Of a DNA stretch of 64,000 nucleotides, positions 23,998-36,790 are shown piece by piece. The position numbers and the translations under genes were made by a program. The DNA comes from Lumnitzera littorea (taxonomy: Eukaryota > Streptophyta > Magnoliopsida > Myrtales > Combretaceae): contig JAMXBB010000011.1 in NCBI GenBank assembly GCA_024138015.1, forward strand, positions 78,568,953 to 78,632,952, in the 5' to 3' direction. The notes under the pieces are model-generated. The model did not search any database. It was not told the DNA's origin and was given only the letters and a program-made list of their open reading frames with translations. Numbering within the stretch: position 1 is the first letter of the stretch; the number at the start of each line of letters is the position of its first letter.

Positions 23998-26667
23998 TGT
24001 AGACACCCAATTTTTGCCCCCTTCCCCTGTAGTTCTAAGTTTTATGTTTTTTAGGGTCTTAATTCTAAAATAAAACATAAAAATAATAAAAGATTTTTTA
24101 GAATTTTAGAAAATGTTTTAGTATCATTCGTTTTTATTTTAGTTCGGTTTGAATAGCTTATTTTAGAGAGTCGCGTAGTTTTAGTACAATTTAATTGTAT
24201 TAAGTATTAAGGCAAAGGTTAACAATTTAACAGTCTAACAGATAAGTATTGAAACATTAACATTAGGTTAGCTTGTAGTCACGGGGTTAAATCTCACTAG
24301 GCACAAATGTCCTTTTTAATTTTCTTTCTTTTATTTTGTGAAAATCGATTGAGCATATGGGATTTAAATTTAATTTTAAACCTAATCAAATTTTTTGAAT
24401 TTAATACGATAAAGATTTGTAAGAATCATATTTAATTTGATTTTTATTAAATCGGATTCGAATCAGAATAAGAGATTCAAATCTCATTTGATTTTTATTA
24501 AATCAGATATGAATCAATTTTAAATCTTTGATAAATTAGGGTTTTATATGATTTAAGATCGATTTATTTCTTAGCTATATGTAAATATGACTTCCTCCCA
24601 TTCATGAAGAGGACAATAGACCCCGAGTTCCATTCTAGCCCCATAGCTTATGACTTCTCCAGCATACATTAAGGTATACCGATTAAACACTCCATCATGA
24701 ATACTCCCTAGAGCACTGCTCGTCCAAATATACGAGCAGCATGATGCGAATAGCAGCAATGATGTAACTCCACTGTACATTATACAATCCACATGCATAC
24801 GTCCCCGTCACGGCACTTCACTCTGCCGACCACACTTTACACACACAACATCACGCTCACACCGAAACGGTCACAACACAACTCCCCTTCATCCTTACCG
24901 ATCAAGCATTGACACATGGGTAGAAACTTAGCTACTGCCTTCATTCACATACTACAGTACTCACCAATCCAACTCCAACTATTGTGGACAATACCCCAAC
25001 GTCAGTGCACACCCTCTTCACTCGGCCTCATTTTACATCACTGTTGAACAAGCAGCTAACGCCATAACTTCACCTTGAACAGCCATGGTCATGTGAACGC
25101 AAGCACCATGGAGTACTGTCCATCGCCATTGTCCACACTAAACATGCTTGAGTGCAACATATGATCCATCACGTGACCTCCATTGCAAATAGCCGATGAT
25201 CAGCTATCCCCATTACTGCACTGCATGTCCATTGACTTCAACATCAAACTCTATGGACAACCCTTGTCTAGCCTCGCTTGATCAACCCACAGCCCATACT
25301 CGGTACAACTACAGCCAATCTATGCACCACTGTTGTCTTTACTACATAATAGAGGCGCACGTCAACTAATGAGCTACTATTGCATGCATAACCACAGTAG
25401 GAGCACAGCCGCAACACTCCAAGCTTTATGCAACAGTCATACACCAAGCTACTATCTACAACCACTGCTGCCTATTAACTGGACTCAGACATTGTATGGT
25501 GGCCATAAACCCCAATGCCGACTACAATCCATTGCTTATCGCTAAACACACCGCCTATTGCATCAACACCCTCCTCCCATGCCGTGGTCGAATAGTTTAG
25601 GTTGGATTCTTTTCTAATTTTTTTATTATTTATTTATTATTATCATTATTCTTATATTATATTATTATTATTTTTATAGATCTTTAGCTATTTAACATAG
25701 TATGTATATATGAATATATTAGTTGAAGAGATTCTTTTGAGTTTTAGTTTTTATAGGTTAAGTGTAGTATATTTTAATGTAGATAGTTGTTTAATAATAA
25801 TATAGATATATATATTAACTTGGGTGTTTTTTAGTATTTAGTTTTTAAGGTTTTCTCACATAGAAAACATTTTTTTTATTATTATTTTTTATATATTAAG
25901 TTAGGTGTTTTTTAGCATTATGCTTTTAGAATTTCCTCATATAGAAAACTATTTTGTTTTTTATTATTTTTATATAGTAACTTGGATTTTTTTAGCATTA
26001 TGCTTTTAGGATTTCCTCACTTAGAAAATTCATTTTTTAAAAATAAAAATTAATAAAAAACGTTTTAAAAAGAAGATCGTGAGATTTTAGGAAGTCTTTT
26101 AATCACTCAAGAGTTAGGACCTCCTTATATTTTATTTGAATGAATTGATTATAACGTAAACATGGTCGGTTTTCAAAATTAAAATTAATCAACATATTAA
26201 AATTTTCGAGAAAAAACTACGATCATCTAATCTCGACTAGTTGGTATGTAGGCACATTTGGGACAACGTTAAAATTTGTAAAAACTAAGAGTTTTTTTTT
26301 AATTATTTTCTTTTGTTTTTTTTTAAATATTTTAAAAAAGGATGATCTAGAAGACTAAACTTAATTTCAAAAAATAGATAGTGGTATCTGTTAGGATTTA
26401 ATATGTTAGCCCTTGAATTCAGAATCCTTTGGTTTTGTATCGAATTGAAATTGAAAACCAGTAGCTAAATTGTAGTCAATCCACCCAATTGATTATAATT
26501 TCTCTTTTTCCTAACTTTGGTTGGATGGTGACTCTAAATGTTTTTAATTAAAAAAACTGGAATTTCCCAATTTTTCTAATCGAAGATTAATATTAAATGG
26601 GTTAGAGTTTAGTATTAGTCAAAAAATGGGAAATCAAATTAAATAATAGAAAATCGAAATTCAAGCT
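23998..26667. mobile_element. Insert in element B, probably a solo LTR of a long-LTR retrotransposon
   Basis: Starts TGTAGACACCCAATTTTTG, a form common for LTR starts of long-LTR gypsy elements. It ends where RNase H of element B resumes. TGAC is duplicated at both sides (23994-23997 and 26668-26671; ATGAC versus TTGAC if 5 bp is meant), and removing the insert with one copy lets the RNase H frame run on. No polymerase domains lie inside. A TGGTGACTCT motif near 26530 resembles the primer-site region of Tat/Ogre-type elements, so a fragment beyond the LTR is possible. Classification is uncertain. Confidence 0.55.
24590..25600. other. C-rich, CA/CC-word-rich island inside the nested insert
   Basis: Between AT-rich ends of the insert lies about 1 kb that is clearly richer in C (CACCA, CATGC, CCATTG words) and poorer in homopolymers. 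It holds several short open frames on both strands, but none shows a domain I recognise or a start/stop arrangement suggesting one gene. It may be a normal LTR segment or captured sequence. Confidence 0.4.
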
Positions 26668-26671
26668 TGAC

Positions 26672-28330
26672 AATGAGGAACTCTCTTGGCAGTAAATAGT
26701 GTTGCCATACTTGTAGTACTCGGATCAGCGCCAAGAGCTCCTTATCATGCGTGGAGTAATTTAATTGTGGCCTTCTAAGCTTTTTACTGTAAAAGGCAAT
26801 GGGTTGGCCTTCCTACATTAGGACAGTACCTATTTTAACTCTCAATGCATCATATTCTAACTCAAATATTTTCTCAAAGTTAGATATAACCAATATTGGG
26901 GTGAAAGTCAATCTTTCTTTTACCTTGACAAAGCTCTTCTCATCCTTTTCTCCCAATCGGAAGTCAATGTTCTTCTTTATGAGCTTAGTAAGATTCTTGA
27001 TGAATCGTCTATAGAATGAAGCCAGTTTATGGAAACTCCTCACATCGGCACAAGTAATAGGAGTTGGCCACTATACAATTGCTCGGATCTTTTCGTCATC
27101 TACTCGTAAGCCTCCTCCATTAACTATGTAGCCCAAAGAATACCACTTCCTCCTGGACAAAGCAACACTTTTTAAGATTATTGAATAATCTCTCAGTATG
27201 GAGGATATCCAATATTTCTCGGAGATGCTTGCAGTGACTCGATATGTCGATACTGTAAACCAATATGTTATCAAAGTACACCACGACACACTTTTCAATC
27301 AGATGTCTTAACATGTAATACATCAATCGCATGAAAGTGCTCGAGGCATTCGACAAGCCGAATGGCATGACCATTCACTCATAGAGTCCATGCTAAGTTT
27401 TAAACGCAGTCCTCTATTCGTCTCCTGGCCTCATGTGGATTTGATGGTAGCCAGACTTCAAGTCAATCTTACTGAAGACTTTGGCTCTACTTAACTCATC
27501 CAACATGTCTTCTAACCTTGGGATCGGATACCTGTATTTGATCGTGATCTTGTTTATGGACATACATTAGTCAGGTTCCATCCTTTTTTGTCATTAGAAG
27601 TGTTGGCACAATGCAAGGGTTGAGACATTCTTGGACATATCCTCTCTCCAGCAACTCATTAACTAGATGTTGTAGCTTAGAAGCCTGTTCGAGATTCATT
27701 TGATAGGCTAGCTTATTCGGCAGTATGGCGCCAGGTACCTAGTTAATGTAGTGCTCTATACCTTAAGTTGGGGGTAACCTTTTAGGTAACTGTTTTGGAA
27801 ACAGGTTGTCATACTCATCAAGCAACTCTATGATTTCCTAGGGTAATTCACCCCACTCCTTCGTTTCTAATAGGCACCTGACCAATATGAGAGTCGGTTT
27901 GTCAACATTGATGGCCTCTTAGAGCTCAGCTCTACTCATCACCAAAGCCTTCCTCAATCCGCAGGCAAGTTTTTTCTACAATTTATTAACTTTTCTTGGT
28001 GGCATCGGGTTCAGTATGATCTTATAGTCATCCTTCTCAAACATGTACGTGATCTTGTAGCCATCATAGATAACTCTCCTATCAAATAGCCACGATCTAC
28101 TTAGCAACACATGGGAAGCACACATAGGTAGTACGTCGTAGATAATCTGGTCTGAGTAATTCCCTACAATGATCGGTAGTAGTATTTACTGAGTGACATG
28201 TAATGCTTCTTTCTCACTTAACTAATGCAACTTGTACGACTTCGAATGTGCAACAGTCGATAACTTCAATTTTGTAATAAGATCGGCTGATGCCCCATTA
28301 GTATAGCTTCCACTATCCATGATAAGAGCA
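26672..28330 (-). pseudogene. 5' part of pol of element B (protease, RT, RNase H start)
   Basis: On the minus strand: protease motif DSGSYTNGAS near 28270-28320; RT from about 27700 to 27060 with MPFGLSNASSTFMRLM and the catalytic motif YFDN (second Asp to Asn) near 27270; then an RNase H part with an EYDAL block and VWQHYLLP close to the insert boundary. Several stops are present. RT and RNase H copy element RNA into DNA in the intact family. Confidence 0.8.
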
Positions 28331-29613
28331 CACACCTGATCATTCACCTTACAAGCGGTATGAAACAAATTCTCTCTCCGTTCCTCCTCTCATTAGGGTT
28401 CCATGTTTATAGTGTATTGGATAACTATGAGTAATTGGTCTAAGTCCTCAACAAATACGTCCTACTCAATTGATTCTTTCTTGGTAAGGACCTTATCCTC
28501 CTCGGGTTCCTTGTTTGTACTGTCTACTTCTAGCTTTGGAACGTTTCCCTTGATGACCATTGTCTTTCAGTTTGGGCACTGAGCAGCCATATATCTAAAC
28601 CCTTTAGCATTTGAAGCACTTGATCTAGCTCGTCTTCCTACCAAACCTTTACCTCTTCTCATAAGTTCGGGTTAGCACTTAAACATCAGTTTGACCTTTT
28701 TGGTCTGCTCGGATGTCCCTCTTTTGACTCAATTTGGTACTTAATTAAGCTCGATGACTTCCTTGCCCGAGTCGACTAGTTGACATCCTTATCGGTACTC
28801 GGCTCCTTCTTTACCTTTCTACTCGTTGGGCTATTCTAATGGCTTCATTCATTATGGTAAAGCATTGGAGTTCTATAATGTCTCGTATCACCTCTTAACT
28901 TAGTAATGAATCTTGAGACTGTTTGAGCTAGTGGTTTCTCCACTTCACAATGGATCATAATCATTTGAAATTCTTAAATATACTCGTCAACAATCTGGCT
29001 TTTTTGTCTCAGCTCCTAAAATTGAGTGAAAGTATTTTGAAGATAATTTTCGGACACGAATTTATTTTTGAGTATTCTCTTTATCTCAAGCTAAATATTA
29101 ATCTCTCAGTAGCCCTCTTGTCTCCTCATAGCTTGGAAATTCTTCCACCATATGGTGGCATAGTCGAAGAATTCAACAACAACAGTTCTCACTTTCTTGT
29201 AATCTTCGTATTGATAATAATAAAAAACACGCTCCACCTTCTCTTCTCACTCTAAATATTCATTAACATTCCCAGATCTATTGAAGCTCGGAATCTAAAG
29301 CTTCACATGGTCAAATGCTCTTCTTCAAAATACTCTTCTTCTTCCTTGTCTCCCATATTTGCTAAATCAATCCTTCTCCTCACTCATTTACCTGCTCCTC
29401 CACCTTGAACTGGTTGAGTCGAGTTCTGACTTCTAACAGGTTGAGTCGAATTCTGACTTCTAACAGGTTGAGCAACTTGTGGAGTGTTTTGCATGGCCTC
29501 AGTGGGTTGACAAGTCAATGTATGGACAACTTAAGTTAGATCTACCAAGAGGTTAGCCTCTTCATCAAGTCTCTCGTCTATGCTTCTCGAAGTTCCTTGA
29601 GACTGTTGGCCAT
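28331..29613 (-). pseudogene. gag of element B
   Basis: The minus-strand frame starts with ATG at 29613 (MANSLKELRE), like gag of A and C. Capsid-region blocks such as IWWKNF (about 29140) and VDEYI (about 28990) are visible. The zinc knuckle near 28570-28615 retains the spacing C-X2-C-X4-(H to Y)-X4-C. A short duplicated passage lies near 29415-29470 (GGTTGAGTCGAATTCTGACT type). Stops are frequent. Confidence 0.75.
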
Positions 29614-29834
29614 GGTGGACAACTCTACTATTGCCATCTCCCATACCAATATTCACACTTAGGTCTGTCGTCTTCTTTACAGATTCAAAGCCCAAACAAA
29701 CACTTTAGGAATTAACAAATAGCAAACACAGTAGTTAAGATGAAGACAGTACGTTGCTTTGCTTTACACATGAAAAAAAAAAAAAAAGGTGTAATAAAAC
29801 ATCAAACACAAACAGCAACTTAAACAGAATCTCC

Positions 29835-29846
29835 GATCTGATACCA
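29835..29846 (-). other. Primer-binding site of element B
   Basis: The minus strand reads TGGTATCAGATC just inside the 5' LTR. It matches the plant initiator-Met tRNA site TGGTATCAGAGC at ten of twelve positions. Confidence 0.75.
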
Positions 29847-29849
29847 AGA

Positions 29850-30729
29850 TGGTGTGAACCGTGACTAAGAACAGATAAGGCTGGTCGCTGGATATGTCCA
29901 AGCTTGCAGAAGGCTTGAAAGAAAGTGATGGGGTATGTATGAAAGGATAAATGTGAACGAAAGGTAAGCAAAAACCCATGACTAGTTCTAGAGGATATGA
30001 CATACCAATGGAACTTCTGATGACTTACAACACAATTGGATATGACGCATAAATTAGTCCGGTAAGGTTGTTCGCCACCTAGCCTTGCTTAAGGGTTAGG
30101 ATAAGAATAATGCCGAGAGTAAATAGGTAGTGTTTACGTAATAAAGAAAAATACTCAAGTTTATTAATGATAATCTAATTCTCCTTTATAGTTATAAGTG
30201 CAGAGGTATTTATACCCACAAGTTAAGGCAACTTTCCTAAAAGGGAAAAGAGAAAAATGACATTTCCTAAGGAAGTAATGTACAAGATACAAAAGGGTAA
30301 AAATAAATATACATGGAAAACAATAGTTGGTGCAATGGATTTTACACATGATTTTGTACACGTGGCCATGCTGTATTAGTGATGCCGTTAGAAGATGTGG
30401 TAAAAAAGGTACAAATAGCTTATTTATCTGAGTAAGGGTGTCTTGGTCAGTCTAGACTCTTTCTCTCGGTATCTCGACAAGGGTGCGGCTGAGTAAGCAA
30501 TTAGTCAGGCATACGTGAGAATGAAGATGGGTTATTGTCTCGGCCTTCCGCTTCTCGGTACACAACATGCGAGAAATAAGTAGTCATTCGGCTTGGCAAG
30601 TAGAATGGATTGGCAAGGAGATACTCGACCTTCGTATGAGTTAGCTAAAATAGGGGGATTCATCTTACCGGTCCCTCTAGTCCTCAAGCTCAATTGCAGG
30701 TCAATAGTTCGGTAGCCTGATTCCCATCA
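29850..30729 (-). repeat. 5' LTR of element B
   Basis: The minus strand begins TGATGGGAATCAGG and ends GGTTCACACCA. Collinear with 21689-22524. Confidence 0.85.
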
Positions 30730-31270
30730 CCAAGTATATGTTATTTTCAAAGGAATCAATATAGTTTAAGTGAAAGATCAAGGTGATCTTATCAAATTTC
30801 TACTAATTCATAGCTTTTGCTCATATTTGTATTTTATATTTAAAAATCAAAGTAATTCTGGTCAAGGATTGAAGCAATCTTACCTTATTATCATTAAGTC
30901 ATAGTTTCACTCCTAAGCATATGTTATCTTTAAGGTTATAACAAGCTTAAAGGGGGAAACTGATCCCATAAAATTCACTTATGTTATTGTTGCCATTAAG
31001 TTGTAGCATCATCTCTAAAGTGCATAATGACTTTTGTAAGACCATATCAGTTACAAAGGGATTAAAGCGATTCCTTTCATCTTTAAGACAATGCAACTTT
31101 TTTAATTGAAACCTCACTCCTATAAGTGCAATATCATCAACATTAAGCTCTAAGCATGTAATGCCTTGAAGAACTATCACCATTAAGGGATTAAAGTAAT
31201 CTCATGATACTTTACCTATCATTGCTATGACCATTGAATGCATGACAACTTTAAGACCCCTTTATTTATG
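30730..31270. repeat. Degenerate tandem array, units about 90-105 bp (right part)
   Basis: Recurring landmarks TCATAGCTTTTGCTC (30809), TCATAGTTTCACTCCTAAG (30899), TTGTAGCATCATCTCTAAAG (31001) and a CCTCACTCCTATAAG version (about 31112) are each followed by a TATGTTAT- or ATAATG-like word and a GGGATTAAAG/GATCAAGG-like word. The spacing is about 90-105 bp and divergence is high. Confidence 0.6.
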
Positions 31271-32721
31271 AGGATTGCAACCATTTTATTATACACCATC
31301 CTACGTTAAAATTATTATTGAGTACATGATGATTAGGAATCAAGCATTTAATTGTGTACATCATCACTAAGTCAAAATGCACCAATAAGACGAATGATAT
31401 TTTCTAACGTTACTACTATATAAGGAGATGTTGGCCTGTCTCACTTATAATGTGCCATTAATTGCGGAGGAGAAACATCTAGTGCCTTTAGTACCATGAA
31501 TTCTAATAAGTTTTGAAGACTTACCATATGAAGTTTTAGTAAATCTCTAATGTGTGCTTCAATAGCATGAGGCTTCATCAAATCTTCACTATGTGCTTCA
31601 ATAGCTTGATGACACCACTCTTACAATATCTACTAAAAGACATCTTCATGCGAGGCTTGTTGTCTCTAAAGTTACTTGCTACATGATGATTGTTTCACGT
31701 AACATATGCTCTCAAATAATTAGACTTTGCATGGAGCTTAAATACAGTGGAAAATTTTTCTTAATTGACATCAATACTTATTATTTGCATAGAGCCTAGA
31801 CACAGTGGAAATGTTTCCTCAATTGGCACTAGGGGATACTCTTAGGAGTAACAATGTTTGCATGACTTGAAATAGAGGTGATAACATCTTCTCTTGACTT
31901 TGCTTAAGTAAGGGCTTGGTAACTCTAATGATCTTTCTAATTGTTTAAGTAGCATAGTTTGAAAAGCCCATCATGGTCACCTTAAAGAGATAGAGTCTCC
32001 TTTAACTTCAAGATGTCATCCACCACTTTGCTAGATGATTGCAAGGAACAATTTCACTTATGGTAAGTCTAAAAGAAGGGACCATTGACTTCTTTAACTA
32101 GAGATTAAAAGTGGGGCCTTATGGACTTAAAATAATTTTCTTTGGTAGTTTCATGGCTTCGATGGGGATTTAGACACCTAATGAGCAAGTTTAAGTGGCT
32201 AGAGCATTGATGGGATATTCTTATTTTCTCTAAGTGCTAGATTGCTTAAAAGTTAAGCTTGACTCCTCTTCTAGAGATGACAAGTCCAAGGATTTTATTT
32301 AACATGCTTTAAGAAAATCCTTTAAAGTTCCCTTAAGTGTTGAAATGCTTGAACGTGGAGCATGAATCTTCTTCTAATAAGGATGATTATAAGAAAAGTA
32401 ACCGTCATCTTTTATTGACCAAGGACTTAAGAGTGGCAGCAGTAGGCATTATCATTTCATGCCCTTGTTTGCAAAAGTCTTGGTGTATTATTATGCTTAA
32501 GAAGGATATATTCACCTTCTTGAAGTTATAGATGATGTCAAGTAACATGTAAGGTTATATTAAGGAAATGAAGGAATATAATAGAAAATGTAGCAAAATG
32601 AAGCCATCTGCTACTTGAAATACACAAGTTGTTTAGATGGTGTGTAGTCGATCTAGTGGAGATTTCTAGGGATTAATTTTTGAATGGATGCTTGTGGTAG
32701 GTTGGATGGAGAATGTAGAGT
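31271..32721. other. Unassigned intergenic sequence
   Basis: No gene recognised. Short repeated phrases such as CTTCAATAGCATGAGGCTTCATCAAATC / CTTCAATAGCTTGATGACACC (about 31557-31615) and GCATGGAGCTTAAATACAGTGGAAA / GCATAGAGCCTAGACACAGTGGAAA (about 31730-31810) suggest that a degenerate repeat pattern continues here. Confidence 0.5.
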
Positions 32722-32726
32722 TAAGC
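32722..32726. repeat. Target-site duplication TAAGC, left copy (element C)
   Basis: TAAGC directly before the LTR; a perfect second copy is at 42405-42409. Confidence 0.85.
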
Positions 32727-33634
32727 TGATACGGATTCGTGAATGAACACATGGACCCAATATCATGCATAACTAAGGGGTGGGTCCAGGCCGTGAGATG
32801 GCTCAAAAAGTCAATGATAGTCAAGGATAAGCAAGGGTTCTCATGTACTGAAGATGGATATAATGTACCAACACCTCGCACGAGCTCAAGTTACACTTAA
32901 TATGACCACAAGTATGGTCGAAGTTCACTTGCCACTAGTTTATGCTCAATAGGCTAGATAAGAGTAGCTCAAGAGTAAGTAGAAAGATACTTAGCTCAAG
33001 AGGGAGTAAAAGTTTAGTGTATTCTCTGTATATTCATTGTGTAGCTATTACAATATGCAAGTATTTATGGCACTCGATTAGGGTACATCCTAAATTAAAG
33101 AAAATTGCAGAAATAGAGCCCTACTTGCTAAGCAAAAGGAGAATAATTTACATGGGAAGCATGTAATCATGCAAAAAGAATATCCTTTATCAGAAAGGAT
33201 AGTGTGTGCGTAATTTTACTCATTCTATAGTCCTAATAACATTGAGGGCTGAGCAAGGGTAGGTCTTGATTGGGTCTAGTCGGTAGTTCAATAGCTTTAA
33301 TTTCAAGGATTGGATAAGGGTTGGCTTAGGGACGACTCACATTGGGGTCAGATTCGGATGATCAACTCCTAACAATTGTTAGCTTGACCCCGGTACTGTG
33401 GGGATGGCTATATTCAAATTTAGTGCTTGGACTAGTGTGTTGTGGAGGGTCAGCTCGGCAAGTTAACTGATCATCTCGGTAGTTTCTTAGATGGTGAAGA
33501 GAGCGAAGTAGCTTCGCAAGTCGAATTAGGGTAAACACTACTCCTTGGTTCTTAACTCGCCTTAGATAGCTCGGCGAACTATTTGAGAAAGCCTTCGGGT
33601 TTGGGAGTACGTAATTGGTCCTTGATCCCTATTA
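32727..33634 (-). repeat. 3' LTR of element C
   Basis: The minus strand begins TAATAGGGATCAAGGACC, where D has TGATAAGGATCAAGGACC, and ends CACGAATCCGTATCA. Collinear with 41550-42404 (shared GGTGGGTCCAGGCC and GCTCAAGAGGGAGTAAAAG blocks). Confidence 0.87.
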
Positions 33635-33642
33635 TCCCCTCT
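33635..33642 (-). other. Polypurine tract of element C
   Basis: The minus strand reads AGAGGGGA immediately before the 3' LTR, identical to that of element D. Confidence 0.8.
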
Positions 33643-36600
33643 GGATTATTTAAGATTTGGGATCAAATTTGGTTCAGCTCTAGGTTGCTCATCCTCAGGA
33701 GTGTAAGGCTGTAGATCGGCAATGTTAAAGGAGTCTGAGACTCCATATCCTTCGGGTAATTCAATCTTATAGGCATTAAGATTAATCTTTTTAAGCACCA
33801 TGAAAGGTTTGTCGGCTCTAGGAGATAACTTACTCTTCTTTAAGTTTGGGAATCATTCCTTACTAAGATGTATTTAAACCAAATCACCTGGTTGAAACTC
33901 TCTCTTCCTTCGTCTTCGGCTTCGCTTCTCGAGCTTAGTATTAGCTCGGCTTAACTGCTCTATAGCTTTCTAGTACATGGCTCTAATGGCCTCAACTCAT
34001 TTTATAGCTGGTCGGTCATCATCAAGTTTCAGCAGGGGTGCTTAGTCCATTAGAAGCTCGAGGTTAAACCCATAGGCGACCTTGAATAGAGACATGTTTG
34101 TTACGTTGTGGATGGTTCTATTGTAGGTGAATTCAATGATTGGTAGACACAAATCCCAATCAACCATGTTTTGTTTGATAATAACATGCAGCAAAGTTCT
34201 TATGGTTCTATTGATGACCTCGGTTTGTCCATCGATCCATGGATGGTAGGAAGTGCTGTACAATAGCTTGGTTTTCATTCACCTCCATAGCATCCTTTAG
34301 AAGTGGCTCATGAACTTTGGGTCTCGGTTCAATACAATGGTTTTGGGAACTTTGTGAAGTTTGATTACTTCTTGTAAGAAAAGAAAAGAGATAGCTGAAC
34401 TGTTGTTAGTTTTGGAACAAGGCACGAAATGTGCCATCTTCTTAAATCGATCTATGACCACCATGATGGAGTCCTTCCCTCGAGACATCCTAGGTAACCC
34501 CAACATGAAATCCATATTCAGCTCGAACCATGGTTTGATCAGAATGGGTAAGGGTAGATAGTGTTCTTGCTTAGCTCAGCCCTTCAATTTTTGGAAGGTT
34601 GTACACCTTTCCACACAGATTGTACATCTCTCATCATTCTTGGCTAAAAGAATCTTATAGATAATACTTTATGGGTTTGACGTCGGCCAAAGTGTCTTGT
34701 CAATCCTCCATGCACCTTGCGTATAAGTAATTCTCTCATGGAACAGGTCGGGATACATAGCTTCATCTTCCTGAATAAGTATCTGTCCTCCCTATGATAA
34801 TTATCTAATATTTATCTTTCCTCACATTGTACATAGATAGGACCAAAATGTGGATCTACAGCATACATATTCTTTATTGTTGAAAAACCAAGTAGCCTTG
34901 TTTATAGCTTGGTTAGGAGAGAATGTCGTCTCGATAGAGCATCGGCCACTAAATTGTTCCTTCTATTCTTGTATTTCACAACATAAGAAAAACTCTCCAT
35001 AAACTTAACTCATTTGGCTTATCTTCGAGACAACTTAGGTTGGCTCTTCAAATATCTCAACGATTCATAATTTGTGTAAGCCACAAATGCCTTAGGCAGC
35101 AGATAGTGTTACCATACCGTTAGGGCTCGAATTAAGGAGTAGAACTCCTTATCATAGATAAAATAATTAAGTTTAGCTCATCAAAGTTTCTCATTGAAGT
35201 AAGTAATAGGTTGACCTTCTTACATCAATACAGTACCTATGCCTAGTTCGGACGCATCATACTCTACTTCAAATACTTTTCCAAAGCTCAGCAGAGGTAA
35301 GACAAGGGGCTATAGTCAGCCTATCCTTTACTCCTCAAAACTTCTCTTCTCTTTTTGTCCCCATTTGAATTCAACGCTCTTCTTTGACAGTTTGGTGAGT
35401 GGGTTCACAATCATATTGAAATTCTTTATAAATCTGTGATAGAATGATGCTAGGCAGTAGAAGCTTCTCACGTCTATTGAATAAGTCGACATAGGCCATT
35501 CTATGATCACTTATATTTTCCCATCATCAACTCGGATGCCACCTCTACTCACAACAAACCCCAAGAAGATTACCTTGGATTAGTAAAAGTCGCATTTCTT
35601 CAGATTGGTGTAAAGCTGTTCAGCTTGGAGTTTTGTAAAAATTCTTCAGAGATGCACTTGGTGAGTCTCCAAGTCGGGGCTGTATACTAGAATATTTCCA
35701 AAATAAACTACAACAAACTTCCCTATTAATTCTCGAAGTGCATGATTCATTAGGCGCATAAATGTGCTTGGTGTGTTGGACGATCCAAACGGCATTAGAA
35801 GCCATTCATATAATCCATGGCGTGTTTTAAATGTAGTCTTCTACTTGTTACCTTTACATATTTGGATCTGTTGGTATCCAGATTTGAGGTCAATTTTGGA
35901 GAACACTCTTTCTCCACTTAGTTTGTCTAGCATGTCATCAAGCCTAGGTATAGGGTAATTGAACTTGATGGTGATTCAATTGATTGTTTGGCTATCTATA
36001 CACATCCTCTAAGAGCCATCTTTCTTTGGCATTAATAAGGTTGGTACTGTGCAAGGACTATAGGACTCACGTACATACCTTATCCTCATCAGCTCATCTA
36101 CTTACTTCTACAGCTCGGTAGCCTATTCAGGATTTAGCTTATAGGCAGCTTATTCAATAATGCGGCTCCGGGCTACAAGTCAATTACATGTTTAACGACT
36201 CGGATAGGAGGCAGACCCTCTGATAACTCTTCTAAGAACAAGTCAGTGAACTCTTCTAGTAATGTTTTCACCTCGGGGGAATGCTCCATCTCTTCAGACT
36301 TCATCTCCAGCATCCTTCGAATTAGCAGATAGGTTGGTCCTTCAAACTCTAATTCTCTATCCTGTTCGGCTCGAGTCATCACTAAAGTCTCTTTCTTCAA
36401 GGTTCAACTAAGTTAGGACTACATGATCTTTACTTGCTTAGCAGTCATAGGACTTAATTTCATCCTCTAGCCTTCAAGCTCCGTAGAACATGTATTCCGT
36501 CTTCCATCATATATAACAGCTCGATCAAACATCCATGGTCGTCCAAGTAGAATGTAGGATGCACTCATCGGCAGCATATCATGAGCACTTCATCTCAATA

Positions 36601-36790
36601 TTTGCCAATGCAAATCGACACAAACATCTGTTTGTTTACCTGTGGGGCTCCTTTATCACTAAGCTAATGAAGCTTATAAGGTTTCGGATGGGGCTTGGTT
36701 GGCAATTTCAATTCTTAAACCATAAATGCAGAGGCTACATTGGTGCAACTCCCACTATCAACGATCAGCGCGCACAGAGACTCATTCACC
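33643..36790 (-). pseudogene. pol of element C (protease-RT-RNase H-integrase)
   Basis: Protease motif DSGSCTNVAS is intact near 36737-36770. RT (about 36140-35530) shows PRLDDMLD, KIDLKSGY, MPF-SNTPSTFMRLM and the catalytic motif YFGN (both Asp changed) near 35705. RNase H (about 35290-35060) has EYDASELG and YESLRYLK. The integrase core is readable at 34042-34515: MDFMLGLPR, NRDPKF and GQTEVINRT give the D, D, E positions, but a frameshift separates the two open pieces. A C-terminal GYGVSD-like region precedes the polypurine tract. Numerous stops; non-functional. Confidence 0.83.

Larger units (their letters stand above)
21689..30729 (-). mobile_element. Ty3/gypsy LTR retrotransposon, element B, with nested insert
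   Basis: On the minus strand: 5' LTR 29850-30729, primer-binding site, gag, protease, RT, RNase H (interrupted by the insert at 23998-26667), integrase, polypurine tract and 3' LTR 21689-22524. Flanks TTAAG (21684-21688) and CCAAG (30730-30734) are probably one 5-bp target duplication altered by two transitions; joining the flanks rebuilds the tandem-array unit CTCTTAAG-TATATG. Without the insert the element is about 6.4 kb. All coding parts carry stops and frameshifts, and the RT active site is YFDN. Confidence 0.85.

Noticed and set aside
24571..25545. Possible genes in the C-rich island of the nested insert
   Set aside because: Frames are short, lie on both strands and match no family known to me, so they are reported only as a compositional island.
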